A program made the translations under genes and the position numbers. A stretch of DNA of 32,533 bases from Annulohypoxylon bovei var. microspora (taxonomy: Eukaryota; Ascomycota; Sordariomycetes; Xylariales; Hypoxylaceae), in contig MU405439.1 in assembly GCA_022836615.1 (NCBI GenBank), positions 1 to 32,533 of the forward strand. The letters run 5' to 3'. Of this stretch, positions 1-9,665 are shown in pieces (positions within the stretch are counted from its first letter, which is position 1; each line of letters opens with the position of its first letter). The notes beneath the pieces were generated by a model. That model did no database searches. It was given only the letters and a program-made list of their open reading frames with translations, and was not told the origin of the DNA.

Positions 1-23
1 TGGGTGGGAAAGCAGACGAATTG

Positions 24-807
24 ATTACCTAAGATGCTTATGTAATTGACTTAGCACACGTAAAAAAGACCCCTAAGCTGGGTGACTAAGCAACCCCGTG
101 AGAGGGTGGCCAAAGCGTTAGAAAGGTGGCTACGGGTGGCCACGGGTGGTTGAACGGGTGGTTCAACGGCCGGGGGTGGCAGGGTGGTTACGGGTGGTTA
201 AGCAGGAGGATGAACGGGTGGCTAGGGGTGGTTCAACGGGGTCTAAACGGGGTTTTTAACGGGTGGCTAGAAGGGTGGTTGATCGGGTGGCTATATGGGT
301 GGCTTAAGGGGTGGTTTAACGGGTGGGTAGACCGGTGGATAGACTGGGGGTGGCTTCACGGGAAGCTCAAGGGGTGGATTGACGGGTGGCTAATCGGGTG
401 TTTAGATTGGGGGAGGCTACAGGGGATATACGAGTGATTAAAAAGGTAGTTACGGGTGGTTACGAGTGGTTTAACAGGGGTTAGACTGGGGGTTAAACTG
501 GTGGTTTAAAGGGTGGCTAAAGGGGAGGCTTGGTGGGTGGTTTAAGGGTTTGATAAGGGGTGGCTTAAGGGTTTGATAAGGGGTGGCTTATAGGGTTATT
601 ATAGGTGGTTTAACAGGCGGTTAAACAAATGGTAGCACAGGTGGTTAAAGGGGAGATTTAAAAGGTGGTTAAATGGGTGCGCGAATTGTAATATTAAATG
701 GTTTTTTATTACATAGTAAAAGAAATAAAAGTAAGAGATTAGGGAATTGAATTATTAACCTCCAGTTAAACTTAGGATATTATGCCACCCGAACAAATGG
801 CCTCGCA
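24..807 (-). repeat. G-rich dispersed repeat, copy 1 (candidate SINE, decayed)
   Basis: This is the first of two same-orientation copies of an approximately 785-bp unit; the second is at 1101-1887. Both begin (plus strand) with the same roughly 100-bp block starting ATTACCTAAGATGCTTATG. They continue as a degenerate GGGTGG-rich body with a period near 12 nt and end with a block containing GCCACCCGAAC followed by GGCCTCGC. Read on the minus strand, the right end is the head. In copy 2 this head carries tRNA-like pol III boxes; here the B-box position (743-753) reads AATTCAATTCC, so it is destroyed by C-to-T/G-to-A changes. The left boundary is uncertain because a short AGCAGA match precedes the common block in both copies. 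The repeat is seen directly; the SINE classification is inferred. Confidence 0.8.
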
Positions 808-1100
808 TACAGGTAAAACTTTAATATATTTTTTTTCTTCATAGTCCTTATTAAAAATCTCCTATCGCAATAATCCCAGATCTTCGGCGTTAAAAAATCT
901 ATTAACCCTGTTATCTTTAAAAAGGCCGATATATCTACAACGATTAATTGGGTGCATCGTCTCAAGGGTAGGGCCATCCTAAAGCTTTTAACCAATCAAA
1001 TCCATAAATCTCAGCTTTTGAGGTAGTCCATTCGCAAGAAAATAGTTTTCAACAAGATTTAGTGGCTTTCGCGCACAGACCAACTAGGTTAGCAGAAACA

Positions 1101-1887
1101 ATTACCTAAGATGCTTATGTAATCGACTTAGCACATGTAAAAAAGACCCCTAAGCTGGGTGACTAAGCAACCCCCGAAAGGGTAGCTAAGGCGTTAGAAA
1201 GGTGGCTACGGGTGGCCACAGGTGGCTGAACGGGTGGTTTAACAGCTGGGGGTGGCAGGGTGGTTACGGGTGGCAAAACGGGAGGCTCCACGGGGTTCAA
1301 CGGGTGGTTAGACGGGACGGGTGGTTCGCGGGGGCTTTATCGGGGGTGGTACAACGGGAGTGGCTAGGTAGACGGGTGGCTAGACCGGCGGTTGAACGGG
1401 TGGTTAAGCGGGTGGCTTAAGGGTGGTATAAGGGGTGGCTACGGGTGGCTACGAGTGGTTCAACGGGGGCTAGACCGGGGGTTAGACCGGTGGTTTGAAG
1501 GGTGGTTAAACGGGAGGCCCGGCGGGTGGCTTAAGGGTTCGATAAGGGGTGGCTTACGGGGTTGTTACGGGTGGTTTAACGGGGGTTAGACCGGGGGTTA
1601 GATCAGTGGTTTGAAGGGTGGTTAAACGGGAGGCCCAGCGGGTGGCTTAGGGGTTCGATAAGGGGTGGCTTACGGGGTGGTTACGGGTGGTTCAATGGGT
1701 GGTTCAACGGGCGGTTAGACGGGTGGCAGCACGGGTGGCTTAAAGGGTGGCTAAACGGGTGCGCGAACCGTGGTGGTGAGTGGGTTCGTCGCATGAGAAA
1801 AGAAACAAAAGTGAAAGATCGAGGAATCGAACCATCGACCTCCGGCTAAACTCGGGATATTGTGCCACCCGAACGGGTGGCCTCGCG
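1101..1887 (-). repeat. G-rich dispersed repeat, copy 2 (candidate SINE, better preserved)
   Basis: This is the second copy of the unit at 24-807, with about 1,077 bp between equivalent positions. It is higher in GC and keeps an intact head. On the minus strand the head reads TGGCACAATATCCCGAG and, 34 nt after its start, GGTTCGATTCC. These resemble pol III A and B boxes, although the spacing is shorter than in a real tRNA. T4 runs just after the head could weaken pol III read-through. The body is a degenerate tandem of about 12-nt GGGTGG units with clear G-quadruplex potential on the plus strand. Neither copy has an obvious target-site duplication or a poly-A tail. A tRNA-derived SINE is the best explanation, but an expanded minisatellite next to a tRNA relic is possible. 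Confidence 0.75.
1823..1867 (-). promoter_or_regulatory. tRNA-like pol III A/B-box head of repeat copy 2
   Basis: The reverse complement of 1823-1833 is GGTTCGATTCC, a perfect match to the eukaryotic B-box consensus. The reverse complement of 1861-1867 is TGGCACA, the start of an A-box-like stretch. The two are closer together than in a functional tRNA and no full cloverleaf folds. I therefore call it a pol III promoter relic or SINE head, not a tRNA gene. Confidence 0.5.
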
Positions 1888-2153
1888 TGTTGAATTACTG
1901 TGAAGCATTGCGTATCAGTTATCCCCTCATTACCTAATTAGCACTTGTTTCTAGATAAATTTTATGCAAATCACCTAAGTTGGCAGCTCAAGGGATAGGC
2001 ATTCGTTTAAGTAGTATTACCCTTATTATTATCCCACATTTCTAGGATTTAGGACCCGATTAATCTAATTAATGGCATTAAACATTCCTCGATTCAAATT
2101 TTAACGAATGTGATTAAAGGCAGGGTCATTATTAATTCCTTGGATAATACAAT

Positions 2154-2605
2154 CTTTGATATAAGGGTCGGTAAAATACGTATTTTGGATCTTGATACCG
2201 TATTTAAATAAAATACTTGTATAATATTATTATATCTACCAAAATATGTATTTTGACCGGTATAATGAAATATAATGCACTTTTAACCACTTTAACGATA
2301 TATTTTTTATAATTTTATTAAATAATTTACTTTAAATTTCATTATTTTAATTTAATTTTATTTTATTTAATTTAATTGGATTGAATTGAGTGGTTAAAAG
2401 TTATCGTTAAAATACGTAAATTAATTAAAAAAGTGTTTCTTTATGTGGATAATACGTACCATATTGCATACCCACTCATATATGCGGGGCCGGTAGGTTT
2501 CTCCGAATCCGTTATACGTATAGTGAATCATGATACGATATTAATACAATACAAAATACGTATAATGGTATAGTGTATTATACCGATCCGAACCCTACTT
2601 TGATA
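2154..2605. mobile_element. Non-autonomous hAT-type MITE with 8-bp target-site duplication
   Basis: The octamer CTTTGATA occurs at 2154-2161 and again at 2598-2605, exactly flanking a 436-bp AT-rich segment (2162-2597). The segment starts TAAGGGTCGGTAAAATAC, and its other end, reverse-complemented, starts TAGGGTTCGGATCGGTA. These are imperfect terminal inverted repeats of the TAGGG type. Eight-bp duplications with such ends are characteristic of hAT elements. No transposase reading frame is present. A second, internal inverted pair (an ACTTTTAACCACT-like arm near 2280 and its complement near 2390) would fold much of the middle into a hairpin. Confidence 0.75.
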
Positions 2606-2699
2606 AGGTACTTAGATATTTACTAGGCACTGTACTGTATCTTTCCACACATGCAACCCCCTCAGTTTCGATCAACGGACCCGAATACTTCTTACTCGC

Positions 2700-3113
2700 C
2701 TAGAATGGCCAGTACGCGAACCCAAATAGTAATATCGCACCTAGTACAACTGACGCGTAGTTCATGTTCTCTGGTGTCACGGGCTGATAAGGAGGAAAAC
2801 ATGAAAATAGGCCAGTAAAAACAAGATATACAGCAGCGATGGTGTTGACGAAAATCCCGGCTTTTCCGAGCCGAAATGGTCCCCACGTCAAAGACTCGGG
2901 CGACGTGATCCGCCGCCATATAAGTAGCAATATGGGCATCACGTAGGATATTTGAAGGCCAACGACCGCCAAAGAGGGGATTGCATTGAATGCTGTCGTG
3001 GAGCCAATGTTGATTAGCCCAAGAAGCATCAGGATCACGGTCGTGACAGGCAGAATCAGAAGACAAGAGCCTTTGCAACACAGCCCGAAAGAACCTGAAT
3101 CCAGGCGTACATA
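2700..3113 (-). pseudogene. 3' remnant of an amino-acid/GABA permease (APC family)
   Basis: The minus-strand frame ending at 2700 reads LLGLINIGSTTAFNAIPSL, then ITSPESLTWGPFRLGKAG and then MNYASVVLGAILL. These are the hallmarks of the last transmembrane segments of fungal BAT1/UGA4-type amino-acid transporters (APC superfamily). Only about 125 residues of a normally 500-residue protein are present. The frame is stopped at about 3114-3116, and matching upstream residues cannot be continued without frameshifts (another frame gives a QTPRN-like stretch near 3100). There is no room for the missing N-terminal two thirds before the next gene ends at 3745. A truncated, inactivated copy is therefore most likely. 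Confidence 0.7.
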
Positions 3114-3174
3114 TTACGGGGGGTCTGAATTCGTTCAACAAGAGCGGCGTTCTTTATTTACGAAAGAATCATGA

Positions 3175-3744
3175 GGAAGCTTCTGTGAAATACCGAGATA
3201 CCTTGTGAGAAAAAAGCAGTTGTGCTTCTAGGCTTAACGGGCAGCATGCGATTCATTGATTGACACTTTTATCTGCTTAGGCTGACTTTCTAATAAAGTC
3301 GCCGCGATACAATCTGAATAGCTAACTCCTTGTCCCTGCCCTCCCGTCTTTTGTGTCCTTTTCCTTTCATAGAAACTGCAATCTTGTTGTAACAATGTAA
3401 CAACATGGGTGTCGGCGATGGACTAAATCCAGATAATCTCCCGATCTAGCACGAAATTTCTCTTCCGTAGCTAGAGTTCAAACTCCGATAATACGTAGCA
3501 ATCACCCACGAGTATCGCATGGTCAAATATGTGATGGCTATGTCGGCGATAGTTAGCATTCATTGTAAAACTTGAAGCCTTGTCTTGGGACATAGTAGAA
3601 TATGATAGTAGGGAATGAAATACTTACGTCGAAAGGAGAAAGTTAACGCTGAGGATGGTGCAAGACAACGTGTAGACGGAGTCTTGTTATGTTAGGAGAG
3701 TCGTAAGTAAAGTTACTTAACGCTAACTCCATGGCTTGGATATG
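3175..3744. other. Intergenic, no gene seen; one intron-like stretch
   Basis: No convincing coding frame is visible. On the minus strand 3627-3538 looks like a 90-nt intron (donor GTAAGTATTT, branch-like GCTAAC, acceptor CATAG). It lies 118 bp beyond the stop of the DUF6604 gene, so it could be a 3'-UTR intron of that gene or a chance match. Confidence 0.4.
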
Positions 3745-6467
3745 CTAAGTGGACTCCGCTGGAGGAGTAGACATGCGTGTAGCATTCTTTGTCAAGAATT
3801 CTTTTAGGAACTCGGCGGTGTGCTTCAGCTGTGGACCTATCGGCGACCTCTTAGAAAAGTCTTCAGCTGAGTCAGGCTGCTTCTTCGCCTTCCGTTTGTC
3901 CCTATCGTATAAAGCTGCAGTGTTGTTGTTTTCAAGGACCATCATAAGGGTCATCTCGGCAGGAACGAAGCTTCTCTTGGGGGTGTTGGATTCCGTTACT
4001 AGATAATTGACTCCGACTTGGGAAATAAGCTCGACTCTTAGTGATGCTAAAATTTGATTGCAGGTGCGCGTAAGGTTGAGGTAGTCAAACTGCATGTCAG
4101 GAAGCACGGCGTCTATAAAGTCTTCAACACGTTTCAGTGACTTTGTCAACGTCACCTGTTGCCGACCCCTTCTTGTGGTAGAGGAAGCAGGAGTTGCTCC
4201 CTGAGTTGACCGATTACCCTGTCTTTTTTCGCGAAGGGCTTCATGCCGAGTTGCTTGCTCCTCAATTTGATGGACCATTCTTGGCATAGTAATTGTGCCA
4301 GCGAAATACTCGCGTATCACTACGGAGGTGGGCGTAGGTTGTAGCATCCACGGTCGAGGCCCACTTCCTAGGAGAGTACGAGACATTTTTGAGAAAGATG
4401 ATAGTCCCGTCCGATACATGAACCGAGTTGAGATTTCTTTTGGCGTAGTAGGTAGGTCATTTGCAAATATGGCCACCTTTTGGAGCTCTATAACACGGTC
4501 CATCTCGGGCCAGGACACATCCAGTTGAGAAAGTTGTCTAGCAGCATTGTAGATATGTGCCATGCAGAAGATGGAAAAGCTGTGATTGGCAATTTTAATC
4601 TCAGCGTGCTCTGCTAATGCTACCAAATCCAGGACCGCAGTTCCTCCGTATAATAAGTTGTTGTCCATCAGGAACGTCTTAGACTCGTGAGGCCAGATTC
4701 CATCACGAAGATCTATAGGATATTCCACCTCTTCTATTTCATTATTTGCCAATTTCTCTGTTGTGTTTTTCACTGCTTTTGCATGACTTTGTCTCATTTC
4801 CAGCCAAATGGGATGTACTGTAAGATCATGGCTAACTCTCTTTCGAATTTCGAACACTGAGGCCCGGACCACTTCTTCGTTAGGCAATTCAAGATCTCGT
4901 ACCCATGTGCTCATAGAGAAATCGCTCGGTTCAGAAGAGAAGCCAAACCTATCAGCATAGATCGTAACCTCTTTTGGTGGTGTTAATGCGTTTTGCAGCG
5001 ACGTGCCGCAAATTTCATGCATATCAACCATCACTCTAGCAGCGAATGCGGTTTCGAAACTAACTGTATTCTTTTGCCATGCTGGACGGAGGGCGTCGTG
5101 GAAAATATCGTAGAATGGTAGTGTTGAGGCGTTCAGTGCCCAACTCGGATCAGGTATATTGGGCGCATGAAAGTAGCCATCGAAACGGCCTCCCTTAATA
5201 TCCTCTATGAACCTCATCTCGTAATAGAAGTGTATAAGAAGCTCGTCTTCCGCTATTATAACACTTTGAGCCTGGTCATTTCCAAACTGCTCCAGAGAGC
5301 CTTGGTAATGGTCTCTCCAAGAAATAATGGGGTTGAGGAGATCTGTAGACCCCTCTTTCATTAAGGGGGCCAAACGTTCACTGAATTTCGATAATGTAAA
5401 TCCAAGTGGCAGAAAGGCAAAATCATACATAGACTTGACATCTAATTCGGCCTTTGATTTTGATTCGATGACTCGATGGATAAAAGCAGGATAAGCCCCG
5501 TGCGACAACCATGTGCCCCTGAATTCAGCGCGCTGCGGGGTTGAATTAACCACTTTCAAGGCTTCCTCTTCAGCGTTCCGTACAAGGTAGAGTGCCACGG
5601 CGATGGATAGTGTTGCACGAGCGATACTGATCTCACCAGCCTTAAAACTGCGGAATATACGCTGCGTCTCTGCCCGGATACGGTGCAAGTCTTCGAGAAG
5701 TGAGAAAATGGCAAAATCTAACTCGGCGCCTAACGGTTCAATATCGAACTCGGTGGTTTTATGTGTCCTGGCGGGTTTTGGTAAAGTATATCCATGTTCT
5801 GGCTCGTCGGGTTCGTCTAGTTCGGAGAAGTCCTCAAGTTTGAGAGCTTCAAATATATTTCTATCTCAAGTTAGTTAAGAACATTCAATTCCCGCGGCAT
5901 AACTCACGTAGTCAATAAGTCACCCGTCTGGTTTGTCATATTACTCAAAGGCTCTGTCGGAATATTGTTGTCATATTCTTTCTGGAACAAACAAGTCGCT
6001 TTCTTTAAGATATTGATGAAATGATCGTGGGATTCTAGGGACTCATGAGAGCAAGAATCAGTGCTTTTATACCACCCGGCGAATCGCTCCCTCGCCTTAA
6101 TGGAGCGCTGGAGTGCCCGTTGTACATTGAGCGGCATTGGCTCCGCTGCCTGTCTTGTGACTGCCTTTTCAACAAGCTCGATCTGTTCAATGAGTTCAGC
6201 CGTTGAAAAAATACTTCTAGGAGGAACCGTTTGAAGAGTATCTGATATTTTCTTGGCCTCTGCTGCCGCTGCTTCCTCCTTCGCCTTTTTTCGTTCCTTG
6301 CCTTTGAGTCGTGGTGCTGTGTTGGTCACGGGTTTTTCTAGTATGATGCTTTCCCGTAATCGACGCGGTTTCCAGCCACATCTCCGAGATGATTCATTAA
6401 TCCATGAGAGAAAAATACTCGTGTCGTATTTGTACGCGAGGTACGCAGTGACTGATGTATCGACCAT
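3745..6467 (-). CDS. DUF6604 domain-containing protein, two exons
   Basis: The model is complement(3745..5860, 5908..6467). It has a 47-nt intron (donor GTGAGT, branch CTAAC, acceptor GATAG) and gives 891 residues. The splice is phase 2 and restores an open frame that joins exon 1 (ending GDLLT) to NIFEALKLEDFSELDEP. The start ATG at 6467 opens with a short Tyr/Asp-rich stretch followed by ILSW-like residues, as in the N-terminal region of fungal DUF6604 proteins (YK.YT..F..W pattern). Next comes a Lys/Glu/Ala-rich charged helix at about residues 55-75, probably coiled coil. The long C-terminal part (about 650 residues) has no motif I recognise; it ends in a Lys-rich, probably disordered tail. 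There is no signal peptide or membrane helix. The molecular function is unknown. Confidence 0.8.
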
Positions 6468-6544
6468 GTTGATGTTGTGTTGAAAGAATTGTTAATGAAG
6501 GTCAATGTGTAAAATAAACTGTCGAACAATAACAGAGTATGCAA

Positions 6545-8004
6545 TCGAATGGAGGATAAGAAATATCTGTGAAGAAAAAAAAAGGTGTAAGAGGGAAGAC
6601 TCGAGCCCGTAAGTACTGTTATTACAGAGCGAGATCAGAAATACCCACCACTGTGTTATTTTCACTGTGATTGTCGCACTCTAGACCAATCACGCGTATT
6701 ATACTGTGGACTTGTAGCGATGATTGGTCCGTGTAGTTAAAGTTTACATACCTTCTTGCGTTGGAAGGGTACTGTACTTGGGTACCTTCCATTTCAACTC
6801 AAGTTACACAAGTATTATATAAGCAGCTGTAGTTTATCGTGACCCCTTTTATTGTTTTTTACCGTGACACAATTAATCTTTTCGTAAACCGTGTAACCAC
6901 TTATATTGTAATGTGAGTCCTAGAATAGTTCCTTGACAACCACCCTAGGCACCGCCTTTGAGTACATATATAACGGAAGCACAGTACTATATTATTTTGT
7001 ACATTTTAAAGTTAGCACAAGTACTTTTCGTTTCTTGATCGTGAATGATTTATAAAATTCATTCAAGGCCATTGATTTCCTCGGTTTGAGCACTTGTACA
7101 GTAAAACATGAGATTGCCATTTGGCATCAGCTTGCAAGGCAAATCGAATATTATGCGCAATCCGATTTCTTAGTTTCCTATGACTCAATTAACTAGTTAG
7201 GTTAAATATTTATTCGTTTTACTATTTTGAATATTTACTTTGATTTTATTTAGAATATGGACATTATTAAGTACATATCTAGGTACCCAGGTATTATCGT
7301 TTAATACGAGGGTTGACAATGTTATAATGATGGTAATACTATAGTCATGCCTAACTAGCCTCCTTGGTAGATACCTACCTCAACATATTCGTTTATAACT
7401 TACAACTATTATAAGTAGATTTTCTACAATATCCAATACTAGCGGACAGGTTCATTAATAAGAAAACTTGATAAGCTCTTGAGGTTTAGCAAGCTAATGA
7501 ATGGAATATCATCATGCATTATAATTCGTTATATTAATTTCTTATGTTTAAATGAACACACAAGCGTTGAAAACTTACCTAATGTTTTATATGTTTCCAT
7601 CATGTGTGTATATTTGTACTAGACCTGCATAAGTGCCCTAGATACCTAGGTAATGTTGCTTCCTACGAAACTTGTTATCCAGTATTCCTACTAGTCACTA
7701 TCCAGAAAATGGGGGTGGTCGGTAAGCCCCCACTTATCTGCGAATAGTTATAAATCTTGTAAGAATCCTCTGCTCCTAAATACTACATCCTGGTAACAAC
7801 TGATAAGGACTGGCTAAGCACTGTATTCCATTCATGCCATCCCCCGCCAAGTACTAGGCTCACCGTTCTGGGCAAGAATTCGTACACTGAGCCACGATCA
7901 AGCACCTGTCGATATTTGTCGAGATACTGTGCGCGGCCTTTATTCCGGCATCACCAAGCTCTATTGAAGATTTTACAGCCCTAGAATTGAATTCTTCTGC
8001 AAAA
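6545..8004. other. AT-rich intergenic region, no gene recognised
   Basis: About 1.4 kb lies between the divergent DUF6604 and nucleoside hydrolase genes, so it contains both promoters. A TATATAAGCAG-like TATA match lies near 6816, and TACCTA/GGTACC-type short repeats recur near 7280, 7370 and 7645. No frame is convincing on either strand. Confidence 0.5.
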
Positions 8005-9268
8005 ATGCGGACCTCTGCGTTGTTAGCAGGTTTAGCCGTGATCTCGGGAGCACTGGCTGGCAAGAAACGGCTTATCATCGACACTGATATGTTGAATTTC
8101 GACGATGATCCATTGGCAGTCGGATTGGCAAATATACTACAAAATTGGGGTCAAGTTGAGTTAATCGGTGTCATGTCAAGTGTGCAAATTCGATAATCAC
8201 GGCATGGCAACCATAATCACTAATCATATTGTGAAGGTATCAATAGTCGTTATGCTTGTCCGGGCATCGATGCTATAGACACCTACTTTGGGCATCCAGG
8301 TACCCTAACCCTCATCTATATCCAATGACGATAGTTCATCGTAAGCTAAGAATACGAAGATGTCCCAACAGCAATTCAAAAGCCTGTCGACAACTTGGTA
8401 TGTTATAAAAGATGATATTATTGAAATATGCGATCAGATTATGCTCATTGTACATTACAGACACAATGGCCAGATCATCCCGAATATGGAGATTATCTTA
8501 CCGGCTTGACCTACAATTTTACCGAAGATATCCGAGATGGAAGTAACACTCCGGATCCGGGTACGTTGATACTTTCCCTCCGGTTCGGGATTTTCTACCG
8601 AGAAATTTAAACTTACACACAGCTTCGCCGGTCTAGTGTCCTCATATCGATATCTCCTCTCAACATCGGCTGATAACTCCATAACCATCGCCGTGATCGG
8701 GTTCTTTGACAACATGTTCCATCTCATGAACTCCGGTCCTGATCAGATATCTCCATACACCGGCGCGGAGCTACTCGCCTCCAAGGTTCGCGAGCTCGTC
8801 GTGCAATCCAACGACGTAGGGTATGCGTACAACACGAATACTCATAACGCAACGTTCGCTGAAGCTGTGCTGAACTGGTGGCCGGGAAAACTAACCTTCG
8901 CCTCGGACGACGTCGGTGAAAATACTGTCATCGGTACCCGCATTACTACTGAGTTGGACGTCACTAAGAACCCGCTCGGCTACGCCCTGCGTGCCAACAT
9001 CGGGTACGGCCAGAAGCACTATGTCTGGGACATTGTGGCCGTGTATTATGCGGTTTGTGGGCTGGACGATGTTTTCAAGTGGAAGTATCAGTCCGGACGA
9101 GTGAAGTTGAATGCCTCGGCGTACGCAACGTGGGAGGCCAATGCGACAAGCCTGCAAAACTCCATCGAGTTCAAAATGTCGAACGAGACATACGGGGCAA
9201 GATTAGAGGACATACTATTATGGGAACCAAACCACCCTGTACCACGGAGAACGTTTTGTAAAAGCTAA
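8005..9268 (+). CDS. Secreted inosine-uridine-type nucleoside hydrolase
   Basis: The model is join(8005..8179, 8237..8299, 8360..8397, 8461..8560, 8637..9268), 335 residues, with four introns of 57-76 nt. The joins rebuild family-typical text such as INSRYACPGIDAIDTYFGHP followed by DVPTAIQKPVDNL. Residues 1-18 form a signal peptide (Arg, then a Leu/Ala/Ile core ending ALA-G), so the enzyme is probably secreted. The metal/ribose site is IIDTD...FDDD at residues 24-35, the fungal variant of the IUNH DxD...DD signature. A conserved GFFDN core and a WPGKLTF...DDVG stretch follow. The expected reaction is hydrolysis of N-ribosidic bonds of nucleosides, for purine or pyrimidine scavenging. ATG 8005 is chosen because it starts the signal peptide. 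The last 30 residues are not clearly conserved. Confidence 0.85.
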
Positions 9269-9665
9269 TCGGCCGTAGGCCTTGCAGTCTAGTTATTAAA
9301 TATGATGGGCTACTTTGAGACTTGGAACTATGTTGAAGCAATGCGCATGATCTAAGGTGTGCGAAAATTGCGATCAAAGAAGAAATTACGACGTTTTGAA
9401 TGGTAGCACATCTACTAAGAAGAAATTCACCCTGTAAGTTATGTTGAGCTTCATACACAACCAGGATGTTCTATTCATAGAGTTGTAAGTAAGTCAATGA
9501 CCTCAGCTACTAGCTGTTGTTAGGCTTGGGGGCCATATTTCCTAGTATTTCTAAATCAGCTACAAATACTAAGCGGGGTTACGCTTTCTTTTGGCCTCCA
9601 TTCTTGCCCTTCATATTCGCCTGTTGAATCTAGCCGATTTTTTTAACCTCTAATACATATTTTCA
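9269..9665. other. Intergenic, nothing recognised
   Basis: This is a 397-bp gap between two genes on the same strand. It should hold the 3' end of the nucleoside hydrolase transcript and the promoter of the HET gene. No coding frame or repeat is evident. Confidence 0.5.

Noticed and set aside
126..437. Open frame with Gly-Trp-Leu/Phe repeats (and similar frames at 1202-1420 and 1392-1589)
   Set aside because: It follows from the 12-nt period of the GGGTGG repeat; the second copy breaks the frame repeatedly and nothing else supports coding.
1820..1890. A functional tRNA gene on the minus strand
   Set aside because: The B box is perfect, but A-to-B spacing is too short and no acceptor or anticodon stem forms.
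1..1900. CRISPR-like or telomeric repeat array
   Set aside because: Units are degenerate, contiguous and lack spacers, and they are not TTAGGG-type; the host is a eukaryote.
2692..3141. 149-residue minus-strand frame overlapping the permease remnant
   Set aside because: No motif; the overlapping frame ending at 2700 carries the real permease residues.
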